A stretch of 64,000 bases of DNA from Physella acuta (lineage: Eukaryota > Mollusca > Gastropoda > Physidae): NCBI RefSeq assembly GCF_028476545.1, contig NW_026731784.1, positions 682,001 to 746,000 on the forward strand, read 5' to 3'. Positions 50,171 through 63,506 of this stretch are shown here, in pieces (within the stretch, counting starts at the first letter, position 1; the number at the start of each line of letters is the position of its first letter). The notes below the pieces were generated by a model. It ran no database searches. It worked only from the letters and a program-made list of their open reading frames with translations, and was not told where the DNA came from. Position numbers and translations under genes: made by a program.

Positions 50171-50767
50171 ACATTTGGTTCTTTGCTTCAGTTTCCTTTG
50201 GAGCAGCTCCTTTCTTTTTACCACCATCAAAGATCTAGATCTATTATTAAATTATTAAATCTAGATATCTAGAGACTATATAATCTATTAATCTACTCCA
50301 GCCCATGACTAGATGTAGATCTATGTGATTTCGGATTACCAATGGTTTGAATATTAGATTTATAGATCTAGACGGCTAGGTAACCACCACAGCCATTGTC
50401 CTGCTAGCAATACTAATAATACTTTAATGCATAGACTCATTCTATATAAGCTTATCAACTAAACATTGAAATGCCAATTATTAATAATACATGCGATGGT
50501 TACGGTTCAATCAAATATGTCAAAATGAGAGAGACACATGAACACGATTTTAAAATACGCAGCTAATGCTAACTAAAAGCCGGCTAATTCCATTTCATAT
50601 TACTGGACTATTGGGATACAAGTGACAACAGATGGAGAATGTGATTAACAAACTCTCTAACGACCCAAAGCTTTCACGTGTCACTGTTGTTACTCGAGAC
50701 TCAGCTGATCTGATGTATCTAAACTAGTGTGATATTTTAGCGGGACCAACATTTATTTCCTCAATGT
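50171..50767. other. Noncoding DNA
   Basis: No gene accepted. A minus-strand stretch at 50172-50232 reads DGGKKKGAAPKETEAKNQ but is too short and low-complexity to assign. Confidence 0.35.
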
Positions 50768-51010
50768 CTAGACATCAAGTTGACCATCTGGATGGTGCCA
50801 ATGTCTAGACATCAAGTTGACCATCTGGATAGTGCCAATGTTTGGAAATCAAGTTGACCATCTGGATGGTGCCAATGTCTAGACATCAAGTTGACCATAT
50901 GGATGGTGCCATTGTCTGGAAATCAAGTTGACCATCTGTATGGTGCCAATGTCTAGACATCAAGCTGACCATCTGAATGGTGCCAATGTCTAGACATCAA
51001 GTTGACCACC
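50768..51010 (+). repeat. 37-bp minisatellite (about 6.5 units)
   Basis: Units of CCAATGTCTAGACATCAAGT, TGACCATCTGGATGGTG. It ends a few bases before the hAT-like end at 51016. Confidence 0.9.
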
Positions 51011-51015
51011 TAGAT

Positions 51016-51720
51016 CAGGGGTTCCAACCTTTTTAGCGCAATTTCCATTCTGGAGAATTGCGTTTATTAACTCGTCTTTTCTGGGAATGGATGGATGAAT
51101 GGATGGATGGATGTGTGTCCGCAGCTTTAAGTCGTATCTCCTCCTCAAGGAAGCAATATCGAGGACTAGTTCCAAAAGCAATTATGTTAAGCAAGTTACG
51201 AGGATGAACATAAGCCATAAAAATTCCGGGTTTCTTTCATGGATTTCCCGGAAAAGCCAAAAACACCTCGAAAAAATGCAGTTTTTGGCCCATATCTCGG
51301 CAACCAGACCACTTAGCGACTTGAAACATGTACCAATCGATTTCTGCCATAAGTTTAGAACAATATTGCCGAAGAAAGTTTTCAAAAATATACTTTCGTT
51401 TGGTCACAATTTTTTTTTTTAATTAATTAAAATTTGGACCGAATTATTAGGCATTTTATGCAACCACACCACACGCGTCATCACGTTCAATAGCTGCGCC
51501 ATCACGTTCAATGGGTGCGACGTCACGTTCGGTAGCTGGGCGCGCAATGGTTTTTAGTCATGTTACTCTATTGTAAATAAAACATGTAAAATACTGAAAA
51601 AAATAAAAAATAAAAAACGTTTTAATAACTAACCAATGGTTTTACTAACCCTGCTCTTGATTTACGCTACGACAGAGCTATTTTTAGATAACACAAGGAA
51701 ATTGCGCTAAAATTGTCACT
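51016..51720. mobile_element. hAT-like nonautonomous element, CAGGGGTTCCAACC end
   Basis: Starts CAGGGGTTCCAACCTTTTTA, then GCGCAATTTCC. The opposite side carries GGAAATTGCGCTAAAA near 51696-51712, but its last bases are degraded and no target duplication is seen. A (GGAT)n stretch lies near 51088-51112. Confidence 0.6.
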
Positions 51721-52528
51721 AGACTTTTTTTAATTACTTGTTTTACTCTAGAGCAATTTCTAAAATATCGGTAGGGTGGAGGGCACCACCTATTTTAATT
51801 CGACAAACTCTGTCCATTACTTCTCATTTTCCCATAATTTATATTCCTATTCTTCTTTCCTTATAGTCATAATGTATTAATAAATAATAAACAAAAATGT
51901 TTCAAAATAATAAAATTATTTGGCATTTTTTTTTTCAAATTGCATACACACAGAGATATGTATTTAGAAAACGTAAAGAAAGTAAACAAAACACATAAAT
52001 ACAAAGAAAACATGTAATTAATCGGCACCAGTCAAAAATAGTTCCTTAAACAACTCACTATCAATGAAATGTTTCTTCTTTTTTTGCGAGCATGTGAGAT
52101 ATTTTGAAAGAAGCAATAGTAGCATTTTTAGAATTTTCCACATGTCTAGTGAAAACAGTCTGTTGTGCTGTTAGACTTGATTTTAGATTACACTTTTTTT
52201 TTTCGTTCTTACTTCAGATTTAAGAGGATCATTCACATTAAAAGTGTCATGATATGTCTGAAAGTGTCGTTCAACGTTATGTTTTTTTCGGCACTGCAAT
52301 GCTACTACCACACAATAAACAAACGCATTTATTTTTCAAATTAACGAAACAATATGATTCCTCCCAGTCAGTGTTGAAATTATAAGCTTTTAGCCGGTTC
52401 AGTTTTTTTTTATAGAAAACTCCTAATTCGTGTTTCGTCTGACGAACCTATCTCTTATCTAACTGTCACGACCCGAACAGGGCAGCAATCACAATGACAA
52501 CAACGCGGTTCCAGGCGGGGAATGCTTC
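51721..52528. other. AT-rich noncoding DNA
   Basis: No gene, array or terminal repeat recognised. Confidence 0.4.
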
Positions 52529-52703
52529 TTGCACATCACTCCATGTAAACGCGGAAAACCAGAAGTGAGCCGATGATAGCCGAAGCAATCAGAGTTATGT
52601 GCCTTGTGATTTGGCGCCTTCGGCGTTGATCGGATCATTTCGTGGCGTTCGTTATATTCGTTCACTTCGGGTTTTCTGCGTGTACAAGGTGTGATGTGCA
52701 AAT
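52529..52703. mobile_element. Palindromic MITE-like element
   Basis: CTTGCACATCACTCCATGTA with CGCGGAAAACC..AAGTGA is inverted at 52660-52703 as TCACTTCGGGTTTTCTGCG and TACAAGGTGTGATGTGCAA. A second short inversion (CGCCTTCGGCG) lies near the centre. Its GC content is clearly higher than that of the surroundings. No target duplication found. Confidence 0.55.
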
Positions 52704-52879
52704 GGCACTAGCCGTTCTAGGCTAGCGTAAATAGTGCAGTCTGGCTCGCCGCTAGAGAAGTTGGGACAAGTATCGAACATATTTAATGAATCTTGGCAGT
52801 AAAAAAAAATCAAAACTGTAACAAATTAATCATATTTTAAAATGTTTATGAAAAAATTTCTATCTCTGTCGAATAGTGA

Positions 52880-53510
52880 GAGGCGGGCACATGCGTGTTT
52901 GGTACCATGGGGTCAGTGTGGTCCAGGTTGAAAGTCCAGAATAACACTTCTTTATAATTGTATGTGATTTACTTTACAGAATACGATAGGACCATATGTT
53001 AGCTGGTCCAAATAAATATTGCACAATTGCATGAGTGAGTTTTAGGCTATTCCAACCCCTGTCAGAAAATGTTATTGCTGGCATTTATTGCGTACTTGCT
53101 TGGTATATTCTTCGCACAGAAACTGATTGCAAACATTACAGACTACACATTGATTCCTGGGTACCAGAGCACGGCTAGACAAGATTTAGTATGGGAAATA
53201 TTTTCTGCAATAAATAAATTAGTATAACAAAGAATGTACAATTTAGCAGTATTAGCCGGTATGTTTCGGATCTTGAAGAAAATTATCTGCAGATACGCTA
53301 CTGTTTCACATTATATAACTATAGACAATTATAATTTTTTAAAAAAGAAAGCAGTTTGCTTAATATATCGAAACTTTTTAAAATTCAAAAACACTTTTTT
53401 TTACATTTACTGCGTTTTGTTCCTATTACGTTAAACGTAGATTTTTGTCCATGAACTTGACATCGATAAGTATGCACGTTTGTCAGTGTTGTCTCCCTTC
53501 AATAGTTGAA
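52880..53510 (+). repeat. Interspersed repeat family U, copy 2
   Basis: Reverse complement of 3410-4085: GGTACCATGGGGTCAGTGTG, TAGCTGGTCCAAATAAATAT, TGATTCCTGGGTACC. Confidence 0.7.
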
Positions 53511-53539
53511 ATTCAGGCAAAGGCAACTCATGTTTTGTT

Positions 53540-53720
53540 TTAAAAATTGATACAAAAAAGTACATAACTACGGCAATTCTAAACTGATTGACAATTTTAA
53601 TTTAACATTATTTAATCGTTTAATTTTGTTTTAAAACTTGATACAAAAAAGTACATAACTACGGCAATTCTAAACTGATTGACAATTTTAATTTAAAATT
53701 ATTTAATCGTTTAGTTTAAA
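53540..53720 (+). repeat. About 91-bp tandem duplication (2 units)
   Basis: GATACAAAAAAGTACATAAC and the following TACGGCAATTCTAAACTGAT occur twice, almost identical, about 91 bp apart. Confidence 0.88.
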
Positions 53721-54059
53721 TACAACACTATATAGGCCTACACTGTAGGCATTATGTATCAGTATCAGCTAAACGGGCATTAGGTTAGTTTCCCAACTTT
53801 CTTTGGGGCACAAACATGACTCAATAATTGACGGACTAAAATTGATCAGCTGACTGTGATTGTGAGGTATGTTTCACCAGATGATGAGCTACCCGTTACA
53901 CGTTTTTTTTTAACTTCCCTAGACATGGGTAGCTACACGGGGGAATGTATGGCTGAGGTTGTGTACAACTACCTTTATAATGTGGAGGAAATATGTTTTA
54001 GTAAGTGTTGGATGATATTGCTGTCTGTGCCACTATTCTCTACATGATGGCTAAAGATT

Positions 54060-54730
54060 TTAATGCAATTCACTTTGTTAAATTTAATATAATCTAAAAG
54101 TCCTACACTCAAAGATGGCATTTTGTCGATTAAAACGGCGAATTAACCAACAACTGTTTGTTCAAACTATTTAATGAATTATTTCGGTGTATCGGTTTCG
54201 TTCAGTAAAATAAATGAAAAAACACAACTTAATTATATGTTTGTATTTAGTTTTCGTTTGTTTGAAAATCAAAGTCTTGAAGTAAAGAAATTATCTCTTT
54301 TTTAATGTTTTTTTATGTACTTAACGTGTGGTTAATTTTCTACTTTCGATCAACTACAACATGTAAGAACAAACAAAACAATGTATATGAAATTGTGTAT
54401 TCCACAAATATTGCACTCAATATTTCACTAAACGTTGGAGCTATCTTTGATGTATCATAATTCAGAAAGTCAATATTTTTTTTAAACAAATATCGTATCT
54501 ATATACATGGATAAAGATGGGAATACGGTGCATGTTTGGTTGTCTGTTTGTCTGTCAGTGTGTCTGCTGTGGATTAAATAGCGTCACTCAGTTGAAATTC
54601 ATTTCTATTTGATGAATGTCTTCAAACTTCACTCGTACTTGATCACTGACAGTATATTCTAATACAGTTGGAAAAAAAATGTCCGTCCAAAATAAATTAT
54701 TTCAATCACACTAAAATCTGCGACCACAAT
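54060..54730 (-). repeat. Interspersed repeat family X, copy 4 (partial)
   Basis: Reverse complement of 30420-31030: GGCGAATTAACCAACAACTG, ATAGCTCCAACGTT (inverse here), TCACTCGTACTTGATCACTG. Confidence 0.8.
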
Positions 54731-55729
54731 TTTTTTTTAATATAAACATGAGATATCTTTTCATTACAATGGTGAACGTGTATCAGATTCTTATAGCACA
54801 AGGAGCATAGACATAAATAAATGACAAATTCAACTACTATCCAGCATATAAAATGAACGATTGTGATACTTTGCTGGTTAAGAACTCGAAAATGGTTAAC
54901 ATTGTTACAGGATGGTTAATGATTACCACATAGCCATCGGTGTATCGATGGAAAGTTATATTGATGAGAATGGTGTTAAATGACTCGTTATCAAAACTGG
55001 TAGTCTTCTACTGGAAGTTTATAAGCCGCTTATCATTCAATGCTGAATACTTCAACGTGCACCATGAAATAAGGAAAAACCTTTTTTTGAAAGTGTAGAG
55101 ATAATGATACAAATGTAGTTGTACTAACATCTATATGTACTTTTGATAGAATACAAATAGGATAGAATATTTTTTTAATAAAATAAATTATGGGATAACA
55201 GTAAAAGGGGTGAAGGTCAAATGAAAGTGTCAGGACTCCGGGTGGGTAGTGTTCAAATAGGGGGGGGGAGTTGGGGGGGGGGGGTCAATGGCACAGTGAA
55301 GCTTTTTCTATTTAAGGAAACAAAATATGTTGACCAGTTTATATACTAGTCGCATTGAGTTTTCAAAATGTTCCTGTGTGAAAGATGAGGGGTGAGAAGC
55401 CAGATTTAGAACTTTAAATAATTAAATGAATATATATTCGAAATTGATGTTGGGGTGGGTGGTGGGGTCTTTGGAACAGTTAAACGGGATGTGGGGTTAT
55501 CATGTCAGAGGGTGAAGTGTACAGAGGGGAAGGGGTAAATGTGTCTAAAGAGGCGTGGAGAGGGTGACTGTGTTTAAGGCAAGCCAAGCGTCAAATTATG
55601 TGATGTATGATCTCATATCACACTACTCCCACAAAAGAAACTAAAAATTACATTTGAATCTAAAAGGAAAAGTATACAGGATTTTTTTTTCCAAAAGATC
55701 TTCGTATTGTCGTCTAAAGATGCCCAATT
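54731..55729. other. AT-rich noncoding DNA
   Basis: A poly-G tract lies near 55260-55285. No gene or element end recognised. Confidence 0.4.
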
Positions 55730-56135
55730 GATAGTCTTTGATATATGTATAAAGCTTGGCCACTGTTTTTGTAATTAATTTAGTCATCCATTTTTAAAGA
55801 CACATATAAGAATAATGCTAAAACAGTTTCCTTGTATCAATATATTTACTTAGTAATTGATTGTATGAAACTATTGGACTTTTTTAGTATAAAAAAAGAA
55901 AATTCAATGATACAAATTAATATCAAAGTTTCGTTTTCGGTTATTGCCCTTGAAATGTTTTTGAATATGACAGTAGTATATTAAAACCACTCTTTCTAGC
56001 CAAATTGCGTAATTACTTAATATATGTTGCGATATTTTCAACGAATGTAACACTGTGTGATATTTATCACATTAGTAAGTCACGTCATTTCTACTGTTAT
56101 TTCATAATTACATTGAAATCCTATCAGTCATTATG
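55730..56135 (-). repeat. Interspersed repeat family X, copy 5 (partial)
   Basis: CTTTGATATATGTATAAAGC, TTATTGCCCTTGAAATG and CACGTCATTTCTACTGTTAT match 8810-9930 and 16730-17130 in the same orientation. It stops at CCTATCAG before GCAGGTTTGTTACTTCGAA. Confidence 0.75.
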
Positions 56136-56369
56136 TCATGCAGGTTTGTTACTTCGAATGGAAGAAGAGGTTATTTTCAATTTTAATTGTAGAAATGTAT
56201 CCGCAGGAAAAGCAAACATTTAAACATAAGATTTCTTTTAAGAACTAAATTTTAAAACAAGTTAATACCGTTAAACATTTCAAATTATGAGTCAGTTATA
56301 TATTTTTTAAATATCCTGCAAAAAAATCAATATTTGTTTATAAAAAAACATTTTTAAAAACATTAATAT

Positions 56370-57095
56370 ATTGAATGAATAGCAAATGTTGTTAGTTAGC
56401 TTTGACTGTTGTACTGTTTTTGGTTGTCTTTTTTTTTATAAATAAAAGAATTCTTAAAAATTATTTCCCCTTAATACATTTTTACAGCAAAATGGGAAGT
56501 GATACAAAAAAAACATGTGTTTAAATACATGCATATTTTTAATACATTATTAACACTATAAAAGGATTCAACAATGTAATCACAGCATTTACATCGTAGC
56601 TGTATTTTAGGTAATTTTGCAGCTACAAAAACTTAATTAGTTACTTACATAATTTTTTTTAAATTTTCAAATGTATTTCAGTAATAGTTATTAGTTCACA
56701 CCATTAAACCCAAATTAAAAAAAAAGAAGTAATAAGCCAGGAGTTAATTTTACATGCATTTATACGCCAGGTTACATGTGTACATACATATTGTATAATC
56801 CAGGTTCGATTTGTACATACATATTGTATAAGCCAGGTTCCATGTGTGCATACATGTATCAGTCAGGTTCTATTTGTACAACTATATTAGCGTATACCCT
56901 GTCTCCACAGAATAACCAATTACTAATTAATACATTATTTAAAATAATCGGGCTTAAAATGTTGTAATACGAGTTGTGTTTTATTATAATGTTTAAATAA
57001 ACCATTGGCCAAATCAAATAATATTCTTTGACACATACACCACACATGGTAGACACGTAATATTTAAAACGCAAGTTATGCATGGCAAGACGTAT
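56370..57095 (+). repeat. Interspersed repeat family Y, copy 4
   Basis: AAATGGGAAGTGATA, AAGGATTCAACAATGTAATCAC and GTAATTTTGCAGCTAC match 7195-7340. A 33-bp tandem repeat (GTACATACATATTGTATAAGC) lies at 56740-56880. Confidence 0.7.
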
Positions 57096-57639
57096 GCATT
57101 TAAGACATAATATTTTTTTTATTCGGGTGCGCTATTTATAAGACGCTTCAAAATTAATTGTATTATATCGAATAAAAGGTTATCCAAAAGTGTATGGCGA
57201 CCGAAAATATTTAAAATATTACACCCCTCCCCCCACCCCCTTAGTCCTAACCCAGTCCACACGTGTCACATGTCAACAACCAAATCAACCTCCCACCTCT
57301 GATGCTAACGTCCACAAAAACTTAACAGACCACTTAAACATTACACCTGATGAACTCATTCAATAACATGTATTGTGTACCTTTCAGCGCCATTAATTAA
57401 CACTTTATTACAGTGACTAATTTTAGGTCATGTTTATTTTTAGCACTACAAACTGAAAGTAAAACATAGACTTGAAAAAAAAACAGAATAAATAAACTAT
57501 TTTAAACTTATAAGTATAAATATAAAACCTCTTGATTTATTTTTGTTTTTGAGTCTTCCCTTTAAATCTATTATTCGCTGTACTCGTTCAATTTGTTATT
57601 AACAATCATAACATTTAAAGGTCGTAAAATCACATAGGG
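57096..57639. other. AT-rich noncoding DNA
   Basis: No gene or repeat border recognised. Confidence 0.4.
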
Positions 57640-57990
57640 TTCATGGCCACTCATTTTGTTTAATGTCTCACATACTTTAACACTGGTCAAAATACAAAGA
57701 GATGTGTGCCAAAGGTGAACGTGTTGGACGGTTAGATATGGTGAAACTGTCAGACATACACATACGTATGTAAATTAACGGTGGATTTACTGGAGTGTTA
57801 GGTATAGCCAAAGACAATGTAAACGATCTAAACTCGACATTGCAAAAGTAGATTCAACTATCTGTTTTAATCACCATCCTATTTATTATCATCATCACCA
57901 ACACCACCATCATTTTTACCACAAATAGGCTACTACTCTGATGAGGGTTATCCACTAATATGTAAAGCCTGCCACTATCATAATCAGTCT
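57640..57990 (+). repeat. X-associated segment with a single 72-bp unit
   Basis: Inverse of 17590-18380. One copy of the unit (GGAGTGTTAGGTATAGCC, GATCTAAACTCGACATTG) lies at about 57790-57860 where the other locus has seven, followed by a single GTAAAGCCTGCCACTATCAT. Confidence 0.7.
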
Positions 57991-58125
57991 TTTTACAATA
58001 CAACAATAAGGGTTAAACATTTTCGAGAACATGACTTATTTTATTCTTCTCTTTATTGAAAATATCGTATAGATTAACGCCAAAACTTCTGATGATCAAA
58101 GTGTCCTGCTAATGTCACTGTAAGG

Positions 58126-58616
58126 GTTGGATGTGTTTCTTGTATCTCAGGTCACACCCTGAGTGGTCTAAGTGTTGGATGTGTTTCTTGTATCTCCGCT
58201 TACATCCCCACCCTGAGTGGTCTAAGTGTTGGATGTGTTTCTTGTATCTCAGCTCACACACTGAGTGGTCTAAGTGTTGGATGTGTTTCTTGTATCTCAG
58301 CTCACATTCTGAGTGGTCTAAGTGTTGGATGTGTTTCTTGTATCTTAGCTCACACCCTGAGTGGTCTAAGTGTTGGATGTGTTTCTTGTATCTCAGCTCA
58401 CACCCTGAGTGGTCTAAGTGTTGGATGTGTTTCTTGTATCTCAGCTCACACCCTGAGTGGTCTAATTATTGGATGTGTTTCTTGTATCTCAGCTCACACC
58501 CTGAGTGGTCTAAGTGTTAGATGTGTTTCTTGTATCTCAGCTCACACCCTGATTGATCTAAGTGTTGGATGTGTTTCTTGTATCTCAGCTCACACCCTGA
58601 GTGGTCTAAGTGTTGG
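58126..58616 (+). repeat. 48-bp minisatellite (about 10 units)
   Basis: Same unit as 28185-28871. One unit near 58200 has a few extra bases. It ends in the same TTGGCTAGTGCGCATGTC junction. Confidence 0.95.
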
Positions 58617-59480
58617 CTAGTGCGCATGTCATGGTAGATTGTTTACAAGTAAAACTAGAGACCTAGAGATTGTGAACGTCTCTTATTAAACACAATTTCC
58701 GTTCATAATGTTACATTATGTTACATAATGACTGAAATCAAGACATGCAAGACATATGTAAAACACGTTTAAGACACATTTGAGGCACATTTAAGGGACT
58801 TCGAAGACGCGCTTCCACATTTCGATTGTAAGATATATTAAACACATACACGATTTAAACGTGTGTGTTTAAAAAAAAAACAGTTGTATTAATGCAATAA
58901 CTATCAACTTCGTAAGAGATTTTATCGGGAAAATGGCAAGCTGCTATAACTTTCCACGCGTCTAGCTAAGTACTGGTAGGATTTCAATTTAATTATTAAA
59001 TAACAGTAGAAATGACGTGGCTTACTAATGTGATAAATATCATACAGTGTTACATTCATTGAAAATATCACATTATATATATTAAGTAATTACGCAATTA
59101 GGCTATAATGAATGGTTCTAATGATACTACCGTCTTATTCGAAAACATTTCAAGGGCGATAACCCTAAATATAACTTCAACATTACTTGATATCATTGAA
59201 TTTTCTTTTTACATACTTTAAAAGGCCAGTAGTTTGACACAATCAGTTATCAAGATATTTTTTGATACAAGGAAACAGTTTTAGCTTTATTCTTATATGT
59301 GTCTTTAAAAAAATGGATGACTAAATTAATTACAAAAACAGTGGCCAAGCATTATACATATATCGAAGACTATCGATTGGGTAACTTTCATTAATGTTTT
59401 GTGTTGCTCCGTGAACATTGTCTATATAGATCTACTATCTTCTTAATGTAAAATTTAATTCTAGTCTTATTTAGTGGGCG
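58617..59480 (+). repeat. Interspersed repeat family X, copy 6
   Basis: Collinear with 28872-30440, but without the 44-bp array at 29010-29640. It stops at TATTTTAGTGC where a hAT end begins. Confidence 0.8.
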
Positions 59481-59494
59481 TATATTTTAGTGCA

Positions 59495-59560
59495 GGGGTC
59501 GGCAACCTTTTGGTACGGAAGAGCCAAAAGTTATAAATTACCAATCATCCCAGTTTGTGA
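59495..59560. mobile_element. One-ended hAT MITE fragment
   Basis: CAGGGGTCGGCAACCTTTTG and GGAAGAGCCAAAAGTTA match 8263-8310. The other end is missing. Confidence 0.75.
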
Positions 59561-59704
59561 AGTTGATCGAATAGTGAAGGCATTTTTACATTTTATCACA
59601 ACTCTTTGAAGCTCTGAGAAATCAGGCAATCGTAACTCAATATTTTATTCGCTTGCTTAAAGATCCCATGTAATTTTTTTTTTCTAATGGAAGAAACAAT
59701 TAAT

Positions 59705-59744
<40 letters not shown>

Positions 59745-60970
59745 AGAAGAAAAAAAACAACAAGAGATTGATTGCTGCTTTAGTATATGAGGAGATTGCT
59801 CATACTCTGTTGCACTGCTATGTATGTATCAAGTAACGTGGGCTATGAAATGTATAGACATTATCTAATGTGTAAGGTGGTTCGACATTATGTTTTACTG
59901 TTATTTTCCTAAGTTTTAGAGTATAGTGCTAAGTACGCAGTACATGATTATTTTGATTTCACATAGTGCTGACAACACAATACATGCGACAACACAAGAC
60001 ATGTAGATTTCAAGAACATGGGAGATAACCTTGTAAATAAAAAAAAATAATAGTTTTCTCTCGATCAGAGGACCGTCGATGCTGAACTGTGTCTAGTTTA
60101 CGGTTGGTTGATTCTATTTATACGTATTATGAGATGGTAACAAAACAATAATTTTACACTCATTAATTCTAAACAAAAGTCTAGAAATTATGTTCCTGTG
60201 TTGACTGCTATTAAAAACTGCTGTAGTTCATTACAACATTTCACACTTTATCATTAAGCCTTTCCCATTTAATAGTTCTTTAACTGTTTCATTAAATAGT
60301 CGTTAAAAAGAAAAGCATTACTATCGTATTTGATTGTAAATGATAATTGCTTCAGTTTGTATTTCTAAAATTTTAAAACATTATCTACACTTAACACTTT
60401 ACCGAATGCGTTGTTCAAACATATCTACACTGGTCAACTTGACGGCCATGTTCTCCAGTTATTAAATAATTCTAAGCCCTACTGTATGTCACACTAAAAT
60501 CTCTCACTGTAAGCTGGCAATACACTAAATGTCTTATCAGAGAAGCGGAGACAGCAAACTTTGGTAGCCGTTGTTCATGATAAATATATGAACGTGAAAA
60601 ATTCAAGGATATAAAATATGAACACACGAATAAACAACCTGTAACAGTGATCATCCATCACATTGTAATTTTAAAATAGTTGACACCCTGTGTTGTCAAC
60701 TTGTTTTATTTTATCTGTATCTTTTTATTTCAAGCTTAAGAAATACTCAGTCGTATACGTTTCAGTTAGATAAAGAATATAGTGTTACCTTGTTTAAAAA
60801 CGGTGATGCTGCTTTATACATATTTTAAAGACCAGCAATACATTCGGTTAAACTATTACCATTATCGCTATCACATGTTGTCTTTTTTTTTTTGCAATAA
60901 AAAAAAAGCTTTAGCGAACTTTAAAAACAATGTATATTTAACGTAATATCAAATGGTTGTGTATGGGGAG
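59561..60970. other. AT-rich noncoding DNA with a poly(A) tract
   Basis: An A-run of about 35 lies at 59709-59743, followed by CAGAAG. No gene or retrocopy could be recognised upstream of it on the plus strand. Confidence 0.4.
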
Positions 60971-60974
60971 TGTA

Positions 60975-61225
60975 TCACATTAAAAAGATAGCCAAACGTC
61001 ATTGCTGGACAACATATGCACGAAGCTGAGCCAGAGATAGAAGGGGGGGGGGGTTCTGTGCTCAAAGTCGGAAATGGCATTTTCATAGAGCCGTAGTATT
61101 CCATCTCCTTTTGAACGGATAGCATTTCTTACAAACTGCAGAAGCCTTAGAATTGATGCCATATTTTTAGTTGTATAACTCTTGAGTCCCTATTCAGTGG
61201 AAACATCACCCGTACTTTTCTTTGT
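60975..61225 (-). pseudogene. Unrecognised coding-like fragment, copy 2
   Basis: Better preserved than 38380-38640. The minus strand reads KSTGDVSTE, one stop, then GLKSYTTKNMASILRLL and FVRNAIRSKGDGILRLYENA. A poly-G tract again interrupts the 3' part. It is followed directly by repeat Z. I do not recognise the family. Confidence 0.45.
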
Positions 61226-62660
61226 TGATTTGCTATAACAACATATTTGCCAAATCTATAAGTCACTCTTGTATAATGTATTTAATTAAAGGGCATACAC
61301 GAGTCTACAGTCACACAATGTATTTCAAGTCCGACCCACATAATGTGCGTAAATATATGCAGTAGTGTCCCAATGTTATATTGTATACTGCATTTGAATT
61401 TGATTTTAAATATGTTCACTAAAAATATGATTACATTTTCAATTAAGCATAGTTCGGATTGTTACTATGCAGAACGTTTCATTATTGTAAGGAATATATT
61501 TAGACATATAAAGGAATGCACACTTTATACTTCTTTGATAAAACAATTTTAGTTCTTAAATTTGTCTTTTTACACCTAAATGCCGGATAGAGTTAGCAAA
61601 AATAATTTTGTTATAGTTACTTGTAGTTTGAACTAGGCCAATACATTACGAGTATGCATAAATATATCTATGGTGTATTTACTTTTTACTGATACTGTAA
61701 ATCTCTAAAATGTAAGGAATAACTATAGATTTTACCACTAATTTGTTTAATCATATCATTGTTCATATCATTGTTCAGTCTAAATTTTTCTCTCAATTAC
61801 ATTTTGTAATGATTGACTTTTCCATCTTAAGCAAGGTAAAAAAAAAAAAACTACTTCTTTAGGGGTCATCCATAAATGACCTAACGTTGTTTTTTTACGA
61901 TTTTTACACCCCCCCCTCACCCCTAGCTCCCCCTAATCAAACACTGTCACAAAATTACTGACCCCCCCCCCACTTTCCTCCTAAGAGTGTGACGTCATTT
62001 ATGGACAACCCTAACCTAAGACAATTTTCTTCTCAATCGACTTATGACAAATTATCAATAAAACATTAACGAATCTCATTTGGCCGAAAGATGTTTGCCT
62101 GATTGCCGTTTTGCCAAAACGTATTTGCGACAAACTCCTTTTATAGCGTTGCGGTGTTTCAATGTTAAAAAGAAATAATAGCGCTATTTAAACGTTATAC
62201 ATATATTGTACAGTTATACCATGTCAATACATATTTCATACTATATTTGATAGAGTTCTGAATCAGTAAAGATTCTGTCTGGAACCATTTTTTTTTAAAT
62301 TTAAATTCATATCTGCCAAAGACCTTTGCCATGTTTTATATGGAAAACAAAAATTACAAGGGAGACAACGCAAAGCAAACTACTGAGCTGTCGGTTTTAG
62401 TAAATTTTAAAAATATATATTTTTAAAATAGTCGTTGTACATGCTATGAGACAAAGCTAAGTAAGTGTTTCAGAAAATAGTTAAAAACTATTAGTCACGC
62501 TAATTTTATTTTTTTTAAATCTCTCAGGTTTTAAAAAAATTCAAAAACAGTGACTTTAATGTATACATTTTTCTAAGACAAGCAATTTTTCAGCTTTATC
62601 ATCGTTCAGTATGCTTATCCTGTTTGCCAAAAAAAAAATATTTTAACTTAAATAAATTCG
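61210..62660 (-). repeat. Interspersed repeat family Z copy (left-arm orientation)
   Basis: Collinear with 39400-40920: TTTAATTAAAGGGCATACACGAG, ACATTACGAGTATGCATA, TACAAGGGAGACAACGC. It holds a shortened W MITE. Confidence 0.8.
61862..62011. mobile_element. W MITE, short derivative
   Basis: TA|GGGGTCATCCATAAATGA to CATTTATGGACAACCC|TA, about 150 bp. It has the same ends as 39994-40395, with an internal deletion. Confidence 0.75.
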
Positions 62661-62672
62661 TATAAGCTAGGG

Positions 62673-63454
62673 GTTGGCAACCTGCGGCTCGCGAGCCGCA
62701 TGCGGCTCTTTGGAGGTCAAGATGCGGCTCTCCAGTTCCATGCACTAATCCTTATAATCAAATTATCTTATTTTCAAAACGCATTAAAATATAAAGAAAC
62801 AAAACACGTCACAGAGAACAGTGAGAATAGGTGAGGTAGAAAGTATATGGACAGCTGGCAACCTCTTGGGAACTAGGTTCAGCCCCACAGTTGTGCAGTT
62901 ACTAGCCCCGTGGTAACAATTCAATGCTTGCCACTGCCCTAGCGCCGACTTTTTCGAATATGGTTAAATGGGGAATGTTATTTATAGGGAATGCATCTCC
63001 CTACCTGTCAGTATTCATTAATATGACGCAGGATTTTTTTTTTTTGGTTATGAACTTCTGACGGTTGAGAAGGGTACTGGACGGTTGGATACGACTTTAC
63101 CCTGCGTTCAGTGGGGTGGAAGATAGGCCTGGTGAGAACCAAATGACAGAAGCGACCGATACACGGTAATCAAACCGATACCCAAGCCAGTTAGTCGGAG
63201 TTTGTCGTGTTCAGCGCTGCCTCGCTAGGGAGCCTGAGCTGGTAGTGTCCGTAAATAAAGAAAAAAAATATTGTCTTGTAAAGTGGATTGGGGTAATCCT
63301 ATATTTAAAGCTATTTATTTCAAATAAAAAATCAAATGTATACATTTTATCCTAATCACATGCCAAAATATTGAAACAAAAATGTTAGTGGCTCTTTAAA
63401 AACTGGGAACATTTGAAAATTGGCTCTTCCGGCTCAAAAGGCTGCCGACCCCCT
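62673..63454. mobile_element. hAT MITE split by other repeats
   Basis: Left end TAGGGGTTGGCAACCTG, right end GCTGCCGACCCCCTG. The flanking octamers GTATAAGC and ATACAAGC match at 6 of 8 positions. The interior carries repeat block R at about 63060-63260 plus unassigned sequence. The left end sits at the same place in Z as the MITE at 40931, so that insertion predates copying of Z. Confidence 0.7.
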
Positions 63455-63506
63455 GATACAAGCTATAATTATTATTCTCAGCCAATAACTCCACCCCCAC
63501 CCCAGG

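Noticed and set aside
50172-50232. Possible exon DGGKKKGAAPKETEAKNQ
   Set aside because: Only about 18 codons of low complexity, with no clear splice signals or neighbours.
59709-59743. Poly(A) tract as the tail of a retrocopy
   Set aside because: No coding similarity or polyadenylation signal could be found immediately upstream on the plus strand.
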